64,000 nucleotides of DNA from Haloterrigena gelatinilytica (GTDB lineage Archaea > Halobacteriota > Halobacteria > Halobacteriales > Natrialbaceae): NCBI RefSeq assembly GCF_013342145.1, contig NZ_JABUQZ010000001.1, positions 3,100,001 through 3,164,000 on the forward strand, in the 5' to 3' direction. The translations under genes were made by a program, and so were the position numbers. Positions 1 through 8,936 of this stretch are shown piece by piece. The notes under the pieces are model-generated. The model was given only the letters and a program-made list of their open reading frames with translations. It did no database searches and was not told where the DNA came from. Within the stretch, counting starts at the first letter, position 1, and each line of letters opens with the position of its first letter.

Positions 1-2
1 TC

Positions 3-1199
3 GTCGGGCTCGTTACCGTCTTCCTCCCCGCGCTCGCGCTCGTCTGGGCCGGACGCAAGCTCGTCCGGAGCGGTATCAGCCGCGACCGGTACGGGCGAGT
101 CGTTCGGTGGTCTTTCGGCGGCGCGATCGTCTTTCTGGCGGTCAACGGCTTCGTCATGGCGTTGTTCCCCTGGAACGGTCTCGCCGGTAACCTCGCCTGG
201 GCGCAGTTCTCGCTGAACGCGGGGGCCGGAGCCGGCTTTCTCGTCGGCTACGTCGAAGCGCGAGCGATCCAGCGGGAGGTCGAGGCGACGGCCGCGGTCG
301 CCCGCGCCGAGCAACTCGAGGAGGACCGCGAGTTGCTCACGTACCTCAGCGACCTCCTGCGCCACGAGGTGTTGAACAGCACCCAGATCATCGGCGGCCA
401 CGCGACGTTGCTCCTCGAGGAGGCCGACGATTCGACGCGAGGGTCGCTCGAGGCGATCGACCGCGAAAGCGAGAAGTTGACCGACGTGATCGACGATATC
501 CGCGCGATGTTGAACGCGACGCAGCCGTCGGCGGGCCGCGCCGTCGTCGCGCTCGACGACGTCCTGTCCGACGAGATAGCGGACGTAGAGCGGCGGTTCG
601 ACGACGTCGAGGTCGAAGCGTCGGTTCCGGACGGCGTGCGCGTCGAGGGGAACGAGGGGATCGGGTGGATCTTCGCGAACCTCCTCGAGAACGCCGTCGA
701 ACACAACGACGGCGAGTCGCCCCGCGTCGAGGTGACGGTCGCGACGACGGACGAAACCGTTACCGTCCGGATCGCGGACGACGGGCCCGGCATTCCGACG
801 CCCGTCCGAGAGGCGCTGTTCGACCGCCGGTCCGACAACCACGGGTTGGGGCTGTACCTCGTCCGGATTCTGGCGACGCGGTACGGCGGGCGCGTCGATC
901 TCGCGGAGACCGGACCCGACGGGAGCGTCTTCGCCGTGACGCTATCGCGGGCCGGCGGCGAGCGAACCACCGAGCCCCCGGATCGTCGTCGAACCGATTC
1001 GGATCCGGTGGCGGCGGCCGTCGGATCGCAGCGGACGGCCGACGCCGAAACGGCTGTCGTCGCCAGTGGGAGACGAAAACGGGAGTCGACGACGGAGACG
1101 ATCTCCGCCGATCGGGAACCGACCGAGACGAAACCGAACGAACGAGACGGGATCGACCGGACGCGGCCGACTTCGCCGCGGGACGGTCCCGAAATATAG
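3..1199 (+). CDS. Membrane sensor histidine kinase, 5'-truncated by window edge
   Basis: The frame is open from base 3, so the gene starts upstream of the window. The visible part begins with hydrophobic segments (about bases 3-50, 105-180 and 190-255) that look like membrane helices. Then come a linker helix, an H box LRHEVLNSTQIIGGH (phosphoacceptor His codon 363-365), an N box NLLENAVEHND, a G1 box DDGPGIP and a G2 box GLGLYLV. It should be a membrane-bound kinase that autophosphorylates on His and passes phosphate to a response regulator. The last 80 or so residues are Arg/Glu/Thr-rich and probably disordered. The ATG at 156 lies inside a membrane segment and is unlikely to be the start. 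No cognate regulator is adjacent. Stimulus unknown. Confidence 0.9.
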   Translation, partial: VGLVTVFLPALALVWAGRKLVRSGISRDRYGRVVRWSFGGAIVFLAVNGFVMALFPWNGLAGNLAWAQFSLNAGAGAGFLVGYVEARAIQREVEATAAVARAEQLEEDRELLTYLSDLLRHEVLNSTQIIGGHATLLLEEADDSTRGSLEAIDRESEKLTDVIDDIRAMLNATQPSAGRAVVALDDVLSDEIADVERRFDDVEVEASVPDGVRVEGNEGIGWIFANLLENAVEHNDGESPRVEVTVATTDETVTVRIADDGPGIPTPVREALFDRRSDNHGLGLYLVRILATRYGGRVDLAETGPDGSVFAVTLSRAGGERTTEPPDRRRTDSDPVAAAVGSQRTADAETAVVASGRRKRESTTETISADREPTETKPNERDGIDRTRPTSPRDGPEI

Positions 1200-1283
1200 T
1201 TGCCGCTGAACGGCGATACACACCCGATCGCATTCGTCCCTGCGATCGGTGTGTAAATCGTTTCGGCGGCGACTATCAGCCGA

Positions 1284-2195
1284 TCACCGCTCGTCGAGTC
1301 GCTCCTTCCACTCGCCGATCCCCGAGGGATCGAGGTGCACGTGGGCGTCCCCGACGTCCTCGAGGTCGCGCACCCGGTCGACCAGATCCGACTCGACGTC
1401 GTGGGCCTTCCGGAAGGGCATGTCGCCGTCGACCTCGACGTGGACCTCGACCTCGAGGACGGTGCCGTCGTAGAAGACGGTCAGGTCGTGGACGCCCTGA
1501 ACGTCGGGGTGGCTGCGGAGGGTCTCGACGATCTCCGTCCGTTTCTCGGGGCTCGCCGCGGCGCCGATGAGGTAGTCGACGTTCTCGCGGCCGATCTCGA
1601 CGCCCTGGTAGACGACCAGCAGGCTGACGAAGCCGCCGGCGATCGGATCGAGCAGCGGCTGGCCCAGCAGGACGCCGACGACGCCGACGACGGCGGCGAA
1701 GGAGGTGTAGATGTCGTTGAGGCAGTCGACCGCCAGCGCCTTGAGCGCGGTCGAGTTCAGCGCCTCGTTGATCGCCGTCGTGTAGCGGTAGACGAGGTAC
1801 ATGTCGGCGATCGAGAACGCGAGCGCCCCGAGCAGGAGCGGGCTGAACTCGACCTCGACGCCGTGGAGGATTCCCTGCGCGGACTCGTAGAGCAGGTTTA
1901 GCCCGAGGAGGGCGATAACGGCCCCGACGAACAGCGCCGTCAGCGGTTCGATCCGGTCGTGGCCGTGCGGATGGGTGTCGTCGGGCTCGTCGTAGGAACT
2001 GCGACCCCAAATGAGCACGACGAGGCTCGCGATCAGATCGGCGATCGAGTGGGCCGCGTCGGCCAGCAGGGCGACGCTACCGAAGAGCCACCCCGCGGCT
2101 CCCTCGACGACGATCTTCACCGCGTTCCCGAGGACGTTGACTACCGCCGCGCGCGTAAAGCCCCGCTGTCCGCTCCCGGCGCCGTCGGTGGCCAT
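1284..2195 (-). CDS. Cation diffusion facilitator (CDF) family efflux protein
   Basis: A 303-residue membrane protein that should export divalent metal (Zn, Co, Mn or Fe class) by proton antiport. Start chosen at the ATG giving MATDGAGSGQRGF; the longer upstream frame is Arg-rich and not protein-like. The core has ALLADAAHSIADLIAS in the second helix, where the Asp residues and His are the usual metal ligands, and a His/Asp-rich loop DDTHPHGHDRIEPL. The C-terminal 90 residues form the usual cytoplasmic ferredoxin-like domain (DLTVFYDGTVLEVEVHVEVD). It is divergent from the crcB pair. A second CDF gene lies at 44.4 kb but is of a different subfamily. The metal cannot be told from sequence. Confidence 0.92.
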   Translation of the reverse strand: MATDGAGSGQRGFTRAAVVNVLGNAVKIVVEGAAGWLFGSVALLADAAHSIADLIASLVVLIWGRSSYDEPDDTHPHGHDRIEPLTALFVGAVIALLGLNLLYESAQGILHGVEVEFSPLLLGALAFSIADMYLVYRYTTAINEALNSTALKALAVDCLNDIYTSFAAVVGVVGVLLGQPLLDPIAGGFVSLLVVYQGVEIGRENVDYLIGAAASPEKRTEIVETLRSHPDVQGVHDLTVFYDGTVLEVEVHVEVDGDMPFRKAHDVESDLVDRVRDLEDVGDAHVHLDPSGIGEWKERLDER

Positions 2196-2407
2196 GGCTC
2201 GGTCTAGAGCCAGTCTAACCTTGGCTCTTTTCCTTCCGTCGACGGCGGGGACGACGCGCCGCCGGTCCGAGCGCTCGAGGCGTCGTTTCGCAATCCTGAT
2301 ACCGATCGTGTGAGAACTCACACCGTCTTCGATTCGACGGTCGGACCGTTCGTCGATCGCTCGTCGGCTGACCGGGCTCGGCGACCGACCGTCCCTACCG
2401 ACCACTC

Positions 2408-2821
2408 ATGACCGCTGACAATCCGTTCGGTCGCCTCGAGACGCTCGCGTTGATCGCCGTCGGAGCGTTCGCCGGGGCGAATCTCCGCTTTTTCGCGATG
2501 GGGTTGGGGTCCGACGTTCGAGCGGTGCTCGCGGTCAACGCCCTCGGAAGCACCGCGCTCGGCTTCATCGTCTACGAGGCCGAGTACGCGGGACTGCTGG
2601 GCCGGCGGTCGCGGCTCTGTCTCTCCACCGGCTTGCTCTCGTCGCTGACGACCTACAGCACGTTCGCGCTCCAGGCCGCGCTGGCGGCCGACCCCGTCGT
2701 CCTCGTCGCCGTCGTCGCCGGCAACTACGGATTCGGCTTCGCGGGCGTCCTCGCGGGGCGAACCGTCGCGCGTCGACTCGGTTCGGTCCTCGAGCCCGGA
2801 ACGGGCGGTGAGACGGCGTGA
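2408..2821 (+). CDS. crcB1: Fluoride channel CrcB/Fluc, first subunit
   Basis: A 137-residue four-helix membrane protein of the CrcB/Fluc family, which exports fluoride as a dual-topology dimer. Visible family marks are GAFAGANLRFF near the N terminus and the Phe-box helix with TTYSTFALQ; the central AVNALGSTALGF matches the conserved Asn-Gly helix. It overlaps the next crcB gene by four bases (GTGA). Paired crcB genes of this kind usually encode two subunits of opposite membrane orientation that form a heterodimer; that is family knowledge applied here. Confidence 0.93.
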   Translation: MTADNPFGRLETLALIAVGAFAGANLRFFAMGLGSDVRAVLAVNALGSTALGFIVYEAEYAGLLGRRSRLCLSTGLLSSLTTYSTFALQAALAADPVVLVAVVAGNYGFGFAGVLAGRTVARRLGSVLEPGTGGETA

Positions 2822-3180
2822 GCCTCGAGCCGGCGTTGGTCGTTGGAATCGGCGGCGCGATCGGCGCCGTGCTCCGCCACTGGGTGTCGCTACAGCTAGC
2901 CAGCGAGCGGTTCCCGTGGCCCACGCTGGCCGTGAACGTCCTCGGGAGTTTCGGCTTCGCGCTCGCCCTCTTCGCGGGCGCCGGCGAATCGACGCTCCGA
3001 CTGGTCGGGACCGGGATCTGCGGCGCGTTCACTACGTTTTCGTCGTTTTCCGTCGAGACCGTCGGGTTGTACGAGCGCGGCGACCGGCGCCTCGCCGTCG
3101 TTAACGCGGCCGGCAACCTCGCGCTCTCGCTGTCGGCGATCGGTCTCGCGTGGGCGATCGTCGACGTCGGGCCGCTGTGA
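2818..3180 (+). CDS. crcB2: Fluoride channel CrcB/Fluc, second subunit
   Basis: A 120-residue CrcB paralogue starting with GTG inside the last codons of crcB1, so the two are translationally coupled. It has GGAIGAVLRHWVSL near the N terminus, TLAVNVLGSFGFAL in the central helix and FTTFSSFSVET in the Phe-box helix, the residues that line the fluoride pathway in the family. It probably pairs with the upstream subunit as an antiparallel heterodimer. In bacteria such genes are often under a fluoride riboswitch; I see no recognisable one in the 212 bases before crcB1. Confidence 0.93.
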   Translation: MSLEPALVVGIGGAIGAVLRHWVSLQLASERFPWPTLAVNVLGSFGFALALFAGAGESTLRLVGTGICGAFTTFSSFSVETVGLYERGDRRLAVVNAAGNLALSLSAIGLAWAIVDVGPL

Positions 3181-3225
3181 CCGACTCGAGGACGATCGGC
3201 GGCTCGAGAACGAGCGGTGCGACGG

Positions 3226-4341
3226 TCAGAGACGCGGCATCTCGAGGCGACGTTCCTCCGCGTCCGCTTCCGCTTCCGCTTTCGACGCCGACGCCGCGGC
3301 GTCGCGACTCGAGTCGCCGCCGTTACGCAGCAGTCTGTACCCCGCGTAGACGGCCCCCGCGACGAGTCCGGCACCGAGCGCGCTCGAGCCGGGGAGTTCC
3401 CGGCGCTGTCGGAGGCTCGTGTAGAGGCTCGTCTCGGCGACGTGACCCTCGTAGCCGCCGCGCTGCTCGAGGCTGCCGGTCGGCTCCTCGAGGCCGTCCG
3501 CGGCGTCGGGACGGGGCGGATCGCCGGTGCGCTGCTGGCGGTAGAAGACGGTCTCCATGACCCTGTCCAGCAGGCGTGCGGCGTGCTGTCCGAGGACGGT
3601 CATCTGCTTGCCGCCGGCGCCGACGGTCACCTCGTGCTGGGGGTTCTCGGCGGCGTGGAGGATGGCCCGGGCGACCGTCTCCGGCGCGTAGACCGGCGCC
3701 GGCAGCGTCGCTTCCTCGTCCATGTGATTCTTCGCGTGGTCGGGGAACGGCGTGTCGATCGCGCTCGGCTTGATCAGCGTCACCGAGACGGGCGCGCCCT
3801 CGCGCTCGAGTTCCATCCGGAGCGTCTCGGTGAAGCCCTTGACGGCGTGTTTGGAGGCCGAGTAGCTCCCCTGCAGGAGGATGGCGCGCTCGGAGACGAT
3901 GCTGCCGACGTTGACGATCGCACCCTCTCGGTCGCGGGATTTGAAGTGATCGGCGGCCTCGAGCGAGCCGTAGAGCAGCCCCCAGACGTTGACGTCGAAC
4001 TGGTCGCGCATCTCCTCGATCGGAACGTCCTCGAGCTCGCCGTAGATGGAGACGGCCGCGCCGTTGACCCAGGTGTCGAAGCCGCCGTACGCGTCCTCGG
4101 CGACTCGCCGGATCTCGCGGACGTCGTCGCGGTCGCTGACGTCGGCGACGACGGACGTCGCCTCGCCGCCGTCCGCCTGGATCTCCGCGGTCAACTGCCG
4201 GAGGGCCTCCTCGCTCCGGGCGGCGACGACGACGCTGGCGCCCCGGTCGGCGGCCATCCGCGCGGTCGTCAGCCCGATCCCCGAGGACGCGCCGGTGATC
4301 ACGATCACCTGCTCGTCGAGCGGCTTCAGCTCTGCGTTCAT
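3226..4341 (-). CDS. SDR-family oxidoreductase with C-terminal extension
   Basis: A 371-residue short-chain dehydrogenase/reductase. The cofactor loop TGASSGIG lies about 18 residues from the chosen start (MNAELKPLDEQ), an NVGSIVS strand follows, and the catalytic Tyr/Lys are in GSYSASKHAVKGF. After the usual Rossmann domain (about residues 1-260) there is a 100-residue extension ending in a hydrophobic segment ALGAGLVAGAVYAGYRLL and a charged tail, suggesting membrane attachment. The length exceeds a plain SDR (about 250) and fits the SDR group that carries this extension. The substrate cannot be named. Confidence 0.9.
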   Translation of the reverse strand: MNAELKPLDEQVIVITGASSGIGLTTARMAADRGASVVVAARSEEALRQLTAEIQADGGEATSVVADVSDRDDVREIRRVAEDAYGGFDTWVNGAAVSIYGELEDVPIEEMRDQFDVNVWGLLYGSLEAADHFKSRDREGAIVNVGSIVSERAILLQGSYSASKHAVKGFTETLRMELEREGAPVSVTLIKPSAIDTPFPDHAKNHMDEEATLPAPVYAPETVARAILHAAENPQHEVTVGAGGKQMTVLGQHAARLLDRVMETVFYRQQRTGDPPRPDAADGLEEPTGSLEQRGGYEGHVAETSLYTSLRQRRELPGSSALGAGLVAGAVYAGYRLLRNGGDSSRDAAASASKAEAEADAEERRLEMPRL

Positions 4342-4721
4342 GGTTCGTCCCCGTACTACGGGCTCGATCGGCCTTGCACTCGGCCCCTGTATTGGCATGG
4401 CCGCGGCCGCTGCAGTCGTTCCGGCGGGCTCGAGCGGCGACGTCGGCCTCGGTCGACATCGAGCCGGCGACGTCGGTCGGCCTCGAGCGACGGACTATCG
4501 GACGCGCCGCGAGTCCGACGTCGGGCCCGCGTCAGCTACGCGTCAGACCGTCAGTCGAACGTCTGACTGAATTTCAAGTGTCCGACCGTGGGCTCGGTCT
4601 GTATGGACCCTGCCCCACGACCCCGTCGAGATACCCGGCGCCGAACGGACCGAGACGCCCGTATCCCACCGCACCGAGACGCTCGCGCGCGAACCGAACG
4701 CCGCGAACGGAGGCCGGGTCG
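4342..4721. other. Gene-poor spacer with one candidate Arg-rich ORF
   Basis: This 380-base spacer separates the SDR gene from a 46-codon membrane ORF. A TATA-like ATTTCAAG at 4570-4577 lies about 30 bases before an ATG at 4603. That ATG opens a 40-codon Arg-rich frame ending in a TGA at 4722-4724 region that overlaps the ATG of the next gene. Nothing else recognisable is seen. Confidence 0.4.
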
Positions 4722-4862
4722 ATGATCGGCTTCCTCAGGACGATGCCGATTCGAAACGGGAGCGAGACGCTCGTCCCGTTCGCGCTGGCCGCGGTGATCG
4801 CCATCCTCGGGGCTCTCGTCTACCTCGAGCTCGTGACCGTGCTGCTCGAGTACGCCGACTGA
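4722..4862 (+). CDS. Small single-pass membrane protein, 46 residues
   Basis: A short ORF starting MIGFLRTMPIRNG followed by one strongly hydrophobic segment (about residues 18-43, FALAAVIAILGALVYLELV) and a short acidic end. A GGAGG-like stretch about 9 bases before the ATG supports the start. Codon use is typical for the chromosome. No function recognised. It converges with the PhoU/TrkA-C gene. Confidence 0.55.
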   Translation: MIGFLRTMPIRNGSETLVPFALAAVIAILGALVYLELVTVLLEYAD

Positions 4863-4875
4863 GCCGGCGGACCGA

Positions 4876-6084
4876 TCAGGACTGTGCGAGGTCCTCGAAC
4901 GCCGCCGCGGACGTCCGCGTCCCCTTCGAGATGAGGACGTCCCCGCCCTGTAGTTCGGCGTCGGCGTCGGTGACCAACAGCCAGCCCTCGCCGGGCCGCC
5001 GAATCGCGATCACCGACATGGTCGACTCGACGTTCGGAACGCCGCCGGTCACGGCGATGCCGTCGAGGTCGCTGCCGGGCTCGACCTCGACGCGCGTGAT
5101 GATCTCGTCGCTTTCCTGAACCGCCAGCTGAACGACCGGGTGGACGTCGATATCCCGGAGCACGCCCTCGCTGATGTCGATCGCCGCGTCGCTGATGGCC
5201 TCCGTGCTGGTTCCCAGGCGGATCAGGCCGCGCAACACGACGGGGTCGTCCGCGTCCGCGGCCGCCCGAAGCGTCCAGGCCTCGAACCGCGACTGCATGG
5301 CGTCGACCTCGACCTCGAGATTGCGCACCTCCTCGGCCAGTTCGGCGCTGTCGAACAGCACGCTGCTGTAAGCCAGGTCGACCGCCAGCTCCGAGAGGTT
5401 CTTCATGTGGATGATGGTGTCGACCGCCCGCTCGAGGTCGGGAATGCCGGGGTCGTCGACCGACGGCGACTCGTAGACGTCGCCGGTCAGCTCCTCGCAG
5501 ACGTCGCCGATCGACGGGTCCGGACCGCGAAGCAGCGCGACGTCATCGCTCTTGACGGTCGTGTTCGGACCGGGGTTGAGCAGCCACTCGTCTCCCCGGC
5601 GCAGGGCGATGACGCGGACGCCCGTCTCGGACTCGAGGTCGATGTCCTGGAGGGTGCGATCCGCGTAGACGGAGTCGGGATCGACGACGCCCCGGACCAG
5701 CGTCTCCGCCGCTTCGGGCAGCGCCGCGCGCATGGCCTCGGGCAGCCCCATCTCCTCCAAGACGATCTTGGCGATGTCGCCGGCCGCGTCGCTGATCTCG
5801 TCCGCGGCGGCGACGATCCCGAGGACGGGGGCTAACTCCTCCGCGTCGGCCGGCTTGCGGACGGCCATCATGAGGCTCATCCGCGCCCGGAGCTTGAGCA
5901 CGTCCATCCGCTCTTCCAAGCGGAGCACTTCCCGCGCGAGGTCGGCGTTGCGGTGGAGGACCGCCGAGTACGAGAGGTCGATGAGCAGCTCCGCCGTGTC
6001 CTTCATCTCGACGAGCACGTCCTTGACGCTGACCGGCTCGTACTCGATCGATACCGACGACGTTTCCCCCTCGAGCGGGTCCAT
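4876..6084 (-). CDS. PhoU-TrkA-C tandem-repeat potassium transport regulator
   Basis: A 402-residue soluble protein built of two repeats, each a PhoU-like helical module followed by a TrkA-C (RCK-C) ligand-binding module. Repeat 1 has MKDTAELLIDLSYSAVLHRN then VIALRRGDEWLLNPGPNTTV; repeat 2 has MKNLSELAVDLAYSSVLFDS then VIAIRRPGEGWLLVTDADAE. TrkA-C modules bind nucleotides or c-di-AMP in potassium transport systems, so a role in gating or regulating a K+ channel or antiporter is likely, but no membrane partner is adjacent. Start set at MDPLEGETSSV; the longer frame reads Arg-rich noise upstream. Confidence 0.85.
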   Translation of the reverse strand: MDPLEGETSSVSIEYEPVSVKDVLVEMKDTAELLIDLSYSAVLHRNADLAREVLRLEERMDVLKLRARMSLMMAVRKPADAEELAPVLGIVAAADEISDAAGDIAKIVLEEMGLPEAMRAALPEAAETLVRGVVDPDSVYADRTLQDIDLESETGVRVIALRRGDEWLLNPGPNTTVKSDDVALLRGPDPSIGDVCEELTGDVYESPSVDDPGIPDLERAVDTIIHMKNLSELAVDLAYSSVLFDSAELAEEVRNLEVEVDAMQSRFEAWTLRAAADADDPVVLRGLIRLGTSTEAISDAAIDISEGVLRDIDVHPVVQLAVQESDEIITRVEVEPGSDLDGIAVTGGVPNVESTMSVIAIRRPGEGWLLVTDADAELQGGDVLISKGTRTSAAAFEDLAQS

Positions 6085-6215
6085 AGCACGAACTCGGTTA
6101 CGCGGCGAAAAAAGCGTTTCCCGAGGTGACCGTCCGCGAGTGAAACGAGCGGTTCTCCGCCGGAACGGCGACGCCCGTGACGGCGGCCTTTTTAGCGCAG
6201 ATTTTTGCGCCGAGA

Positions 6216-6237
6216 GATAGCTCCTTCGCGAGCTATC
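6216..6237. promoter_or_regulatory. Inverted repeat upstream of serS
   Basis: A perfect 8-base inverted repeat GATAGCTC/GAGCTATC with a 6-base loop. It lies 58 bases before the serS ATG and just upstream of a TATA-like GTAAAAAGG (6242-6250). It sits in the divergent interval between the PhoU/TrkA-C gene and serS. It could be an operator or the end of a transcript; no T-tract follows it. Confidence 0.35.
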
Positions 6238-6295
6238 CGAGGCGTAAAAAGGTACTTCGACACGGTTTTGGCGGGGCACAGAGAACCCACGGGCA

Positions 6296-7675
6296 ATGAT
6301 CGATCGGACCTATCTGCGCGAGAACCCCGAGGAGGTACGCGAGGCCCTCGACGACCGCGGCGCCGACGTCGACCTCGACGGGATCCTCGAGATCGACGAG
6401 CGCTGGCGCGAGCTGAAGGCCAAGGGCGACGAACTCCGCCACGAGCGCAACCAGATCACCCAGCAGATCGGGGAGCTGGTCGCCGAAGGGAAAGACGAGG
6501 AACGCGAGGAAGCGATCGAGCAGTCGAAGGAACTCAAGTCGGAGATCGAGGACGTCGAGACCGAAGCCGACGAGCTCAAGGACGAACTCGACGAGCGGCT
6601 GCTCGAGGTGCCCCAGATTCCCCACGAGAGCGTCCCGAAAGGGATCGACGAGCGCCACAACGTCGAGGACCGGCGCTGGGGCTTCGACGACCTGCGCGAC
6701 GTCCCCGACGACGTCGTCCCACACTACGATCTCGGCGAGGAGATGGACATCATCGACGAACAACGCGGCGCGAAGACGACCGGCGGCGGCTTCTACTTCC
6801 TCAAGGGCGACGGCGCCCGCCTTGAGCACGCGCTGATCCAGTTTATGCTCGACGTCCACCGCGAGCAGGACTACGTCGATATCTTCCCGCCGGTGCCGAT
6901 CAACAGCGAGTCGATGCAAGGGACCGGGCAGTTGCCGAAGTTCGCCGACGACGCCTACCGGCTGGGGGGCAGCAACGAGGAGGAGTACGAGGACGACGAT
7001 CTCTGGCTCTGTCCCACCGCGGAGGTGCCGGTCACCAACATGTACGCCGACGAGATCCTCCTGCAGGACGACCTTCCGCTCAAACACCAGGCCTACACGC
7101 CGAACTTCCGGCGCGAGGCCGGCGAGCACGGGACCGAGACTCGCGGCATCGTCCGCGTCCATCAGTTCAACAAGGTCGAACTCGTCAACTTCGTCGAACC
7201 CGAGGAGAGCTACGACCGCCTCGAGGAACTGCTCGGCGAGGCGGAGGAAGTCCTCCAGCGACTCGGCCTTCCCTACCGCGTGCTCGAGCTCTGTACCGGC
7301 GATCTCGGGTTCAAGGCCGCAAAACAGATCGACCTCGAGGTCTGGGCCCCCGCCGACGACATGGACGACGGCCCCGAGGAGGGCGGCCGCTGGCTCGAGG
7401 TCTCGACGGCCTCGAACTTCGAGGACTTCCAGGCCCGGCGGGCCGGCCTGCGCTACCGCCCCGAGCGCCACGAGTCGGCGGAGTACCTCCATACGCTGAA
7501 CGCCTCGGGCGTCGCGATTCCGCGCGTGATGGTGGCCATCCTCGAGTACTACCAGAACGACGACGGCACCGTGACGATTCCCGAGCCGCTGCGGCCGTAC
7601 ATGGGCGGTAAAGAAGTCATCGAGGGCCACGAGAAGGTCGGCGAGAGCGCGCTCGGTGCCGGCGAGCGGGAGTAA
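6296..7675 (+). CDS. serS: Seryl-tRNA synthetase
   Basis: A 459-residue class II aminoacyl-tRNA synthetase charging tRNA-Ser. The N-terminal 110 residues include a long charged coiled coil (about 35-105) that grips the tRNA-Ser variable arm. The catalytic core shows TAEVPVTNMYADEIL (serine-binding TxE), motif 2 in FRREAGEHGTETRGIVR, EVSTASNFEDFQARR and motif 3 in LNASGVAIPRVMVAILEYYQ. Length is normal for the bacterial/haloarchaeal type; it is not the rare methanogen SerRS. It starts at the ATG of MIDRTYLREN. Confidence 0.98.
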   Translation: MIDRTYLRENPEEVREALDDRGADVDLDGILEIDERWRELKAKGDELRHERNQITQQIGELVAEGKDEEREEAIEQSKELKSEIEDVETEADELKDELDERLLEVPQIPHESVPKGIDERHNVEDRRWGFDDLRDVPDDVVPHYDLGEEMDIIDEQRGAKTTGGGFYFLKGDGARLEHALIQFMLDVHREQDYVDIFPPVPINSESMQGTGQLPKFADDAYRLGGSNEEEYEDDDLWLCPTAEVPVTNMYADEILLQDDLPLKHQAYTPNFRREAGEHGTETRGIVRVHQFNKVELVNFVEPEESYDRLEELLGEAEEVLQRLGLPYRVLELCTGDLGFKAAKQIDLEVWAPADDMDDGPEEGGRWLEVSTASNFEDFQARRAGLRYRPERHESAEYLHTLNASGVAIPRVMVAILEYYQNDDGTVTIPEPLRPYMGGKEVIEGHEKVGESALGAGERE

Positions 7676-7856
7676 CGGCGTCGTCCAATCCGCTGGACTC
7701 GTCTTAAACTGCCGTCTTGCTCCGAGCGACGATTCGGTGTCACATAACTGGCTCGGTGTGGCAATAAATAGCGTTGTTCGGGAGCAGATAGCTTGAGACT
7801 GACCGTAGTAACGCGAAAAATAGCGTACTGAGTCCGGAATGTTCCTCAACCGTCGA

Positions 7857-8699
7857 TCAGGATTCCATCGGATTTTCGTTCTCTGAAATATCGACGTAGT
7901 TTTTCACTGAACTGAGGTTAACTGCGTCCCCATCGCCGCCGTAATGGTACTCTAGGATCGAGTGAGCGGTACACTGCGTGAGCAGAGGAGTGGGATCGGG
8001 ATACCATTCCAACTGCGAACCCCAATCAGTCCCGTCACACGCGGTATCGGGGACATCGTCCGAGAGGTAGGACGTGTATCCGGTAGCCATGATCGTCGGA
8101 TCACCATTCCGCGGATCCCCCATCTGATGATCCAAAGGCCACTCATCGTCGTGAAGCGTCTGACCGTGGATCATTTCGTGAATCACGAAATTATACCCGT
8201 GGTCGTATCTGGTGGCAATTGAACCGCCGGTATGGTTCGTGTTAACGAACAGAACCGAGCCGCCTGAGTCGTAGAGCTGGTGTCGATCGTCATAGCGACC
8301 GGCAGGGCGATCGGAATTCGTCGTGACGATTATGTTGATCTTGCCCGGACTCGTATCTATTATCGAGAGGTCTTCCCGAATTGGATCGAAGTCGCTGAAG
8401 TCACTTGTACCCGAATCAGGAACGGGATCGACGTCCGAACCAGAGGTGTCGATGTAGTCATTAATTGAGTAGTCGTCGACGTACGCGCACCACGTGTTCA
8501 TCCATTCCAAGTAGTCGTCCACACCGTCTCGAACGCCGTCCACGAAACGACTGTCGTGCGAATCCGTCCCGTCACTTCGAAGCGTTACATCAATATCCTC
8601 GTGATCGGAGGAACCATTATCGGCAGTGGCGAGTCCGCTGAAAGCGACCGAACCGGTGGCTGCCACACTGGCGCCTTTCAGGAATTTTCTGCGTTCCAT
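7857..8699 (-). CDS. Tat-exported zincin-like putative metalloprotease
   Basis: A 280-residue protein with a Tat signal at its start (ERRKFLKGASVAATGSVAF, twin Arg then a hydrophobic run). The mature part is acidic. The only functional mark is HEMIHGQTLHDDE, an HExxH zinc motif with Asp at the third-ligand position (H+10), as in snapalysin-type zincins. It is followed about 25 residues later by TIMATGY, which could be a metzincin Met-turn. I infer a secreted metallopeptidase. No propeptide is obvious and several Cys could form disulfides. The gene and the AT-rich 120 bases upstream have clearly lower GC than the neighbours, suggesting transfer. Confidence 0.65.
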   Translation of the reverse strand: MERRKFLKGASVAATGSVAFSGLATADNGSSDHEDIDVTLRSDGTDSHDSRFVDGVRDGVDDYLEWMNTWCAYVDDYSINDYIDTSGSDVDPVPDSGTSDFSDFDPIREDLSIIDTSPGKINIIVTTNSDRPAGRYDDRHQLYDSGGSVLFVNTNHTGGSIATRYDHGYNFVIHEMIHGQTLHDDEWPLDHQMGDPRNGDPTIMATGYTSYLSDDVPDTACDGTDWGSQLEWYPDPTPLLTQCTAHSILEYHYGGDGDAVNLSSVKNYVDISENENPMES

Positions 8700-8880
8700 T
8701 GCGTTGCAGGCAACAACAATTCTAACGATAAAATTTTGTGTAGAAGAATAAAATTAAATGATGTAAATAAAACATAATACTAAATACACTGAGGAGTGAT
8801 TAGCGGCAGACATTATTAAATCGGAGCGAGATTACAGCAAGAGTGACGATTGGCCAGAGAAGCAACCGATTTGGCCATTT

Positions 8881-8898
8881 CGTATTCGGTCGAATACG
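8881..8898 (-). terminator. Hairpin downstream of EF-2 gene
   Basis: A perfect inverted repeat CGTATTCG/CGAATACG lies about 40 bases beyond the EF-2 stop. On the EF-2 strand a short T-tract (about 8908-8913) precedes it. Archaeal termination depends mainly on T-tracts, so the hairpin's part in ending the transcript is a guess. Confidence 0.35.
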
Positions 8899-8936
8899 GC
8901 AGTGGCAAAAAGGAATTTCGGGACCGCGAGTCGACC

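Noticed and set aside
2196-2407. Fluoride riboswitch before crcB1
   Set aside because: The short divergent interval shows no recognisable crcB-motif pseudoknot sequence, and the gene looks leaderless.
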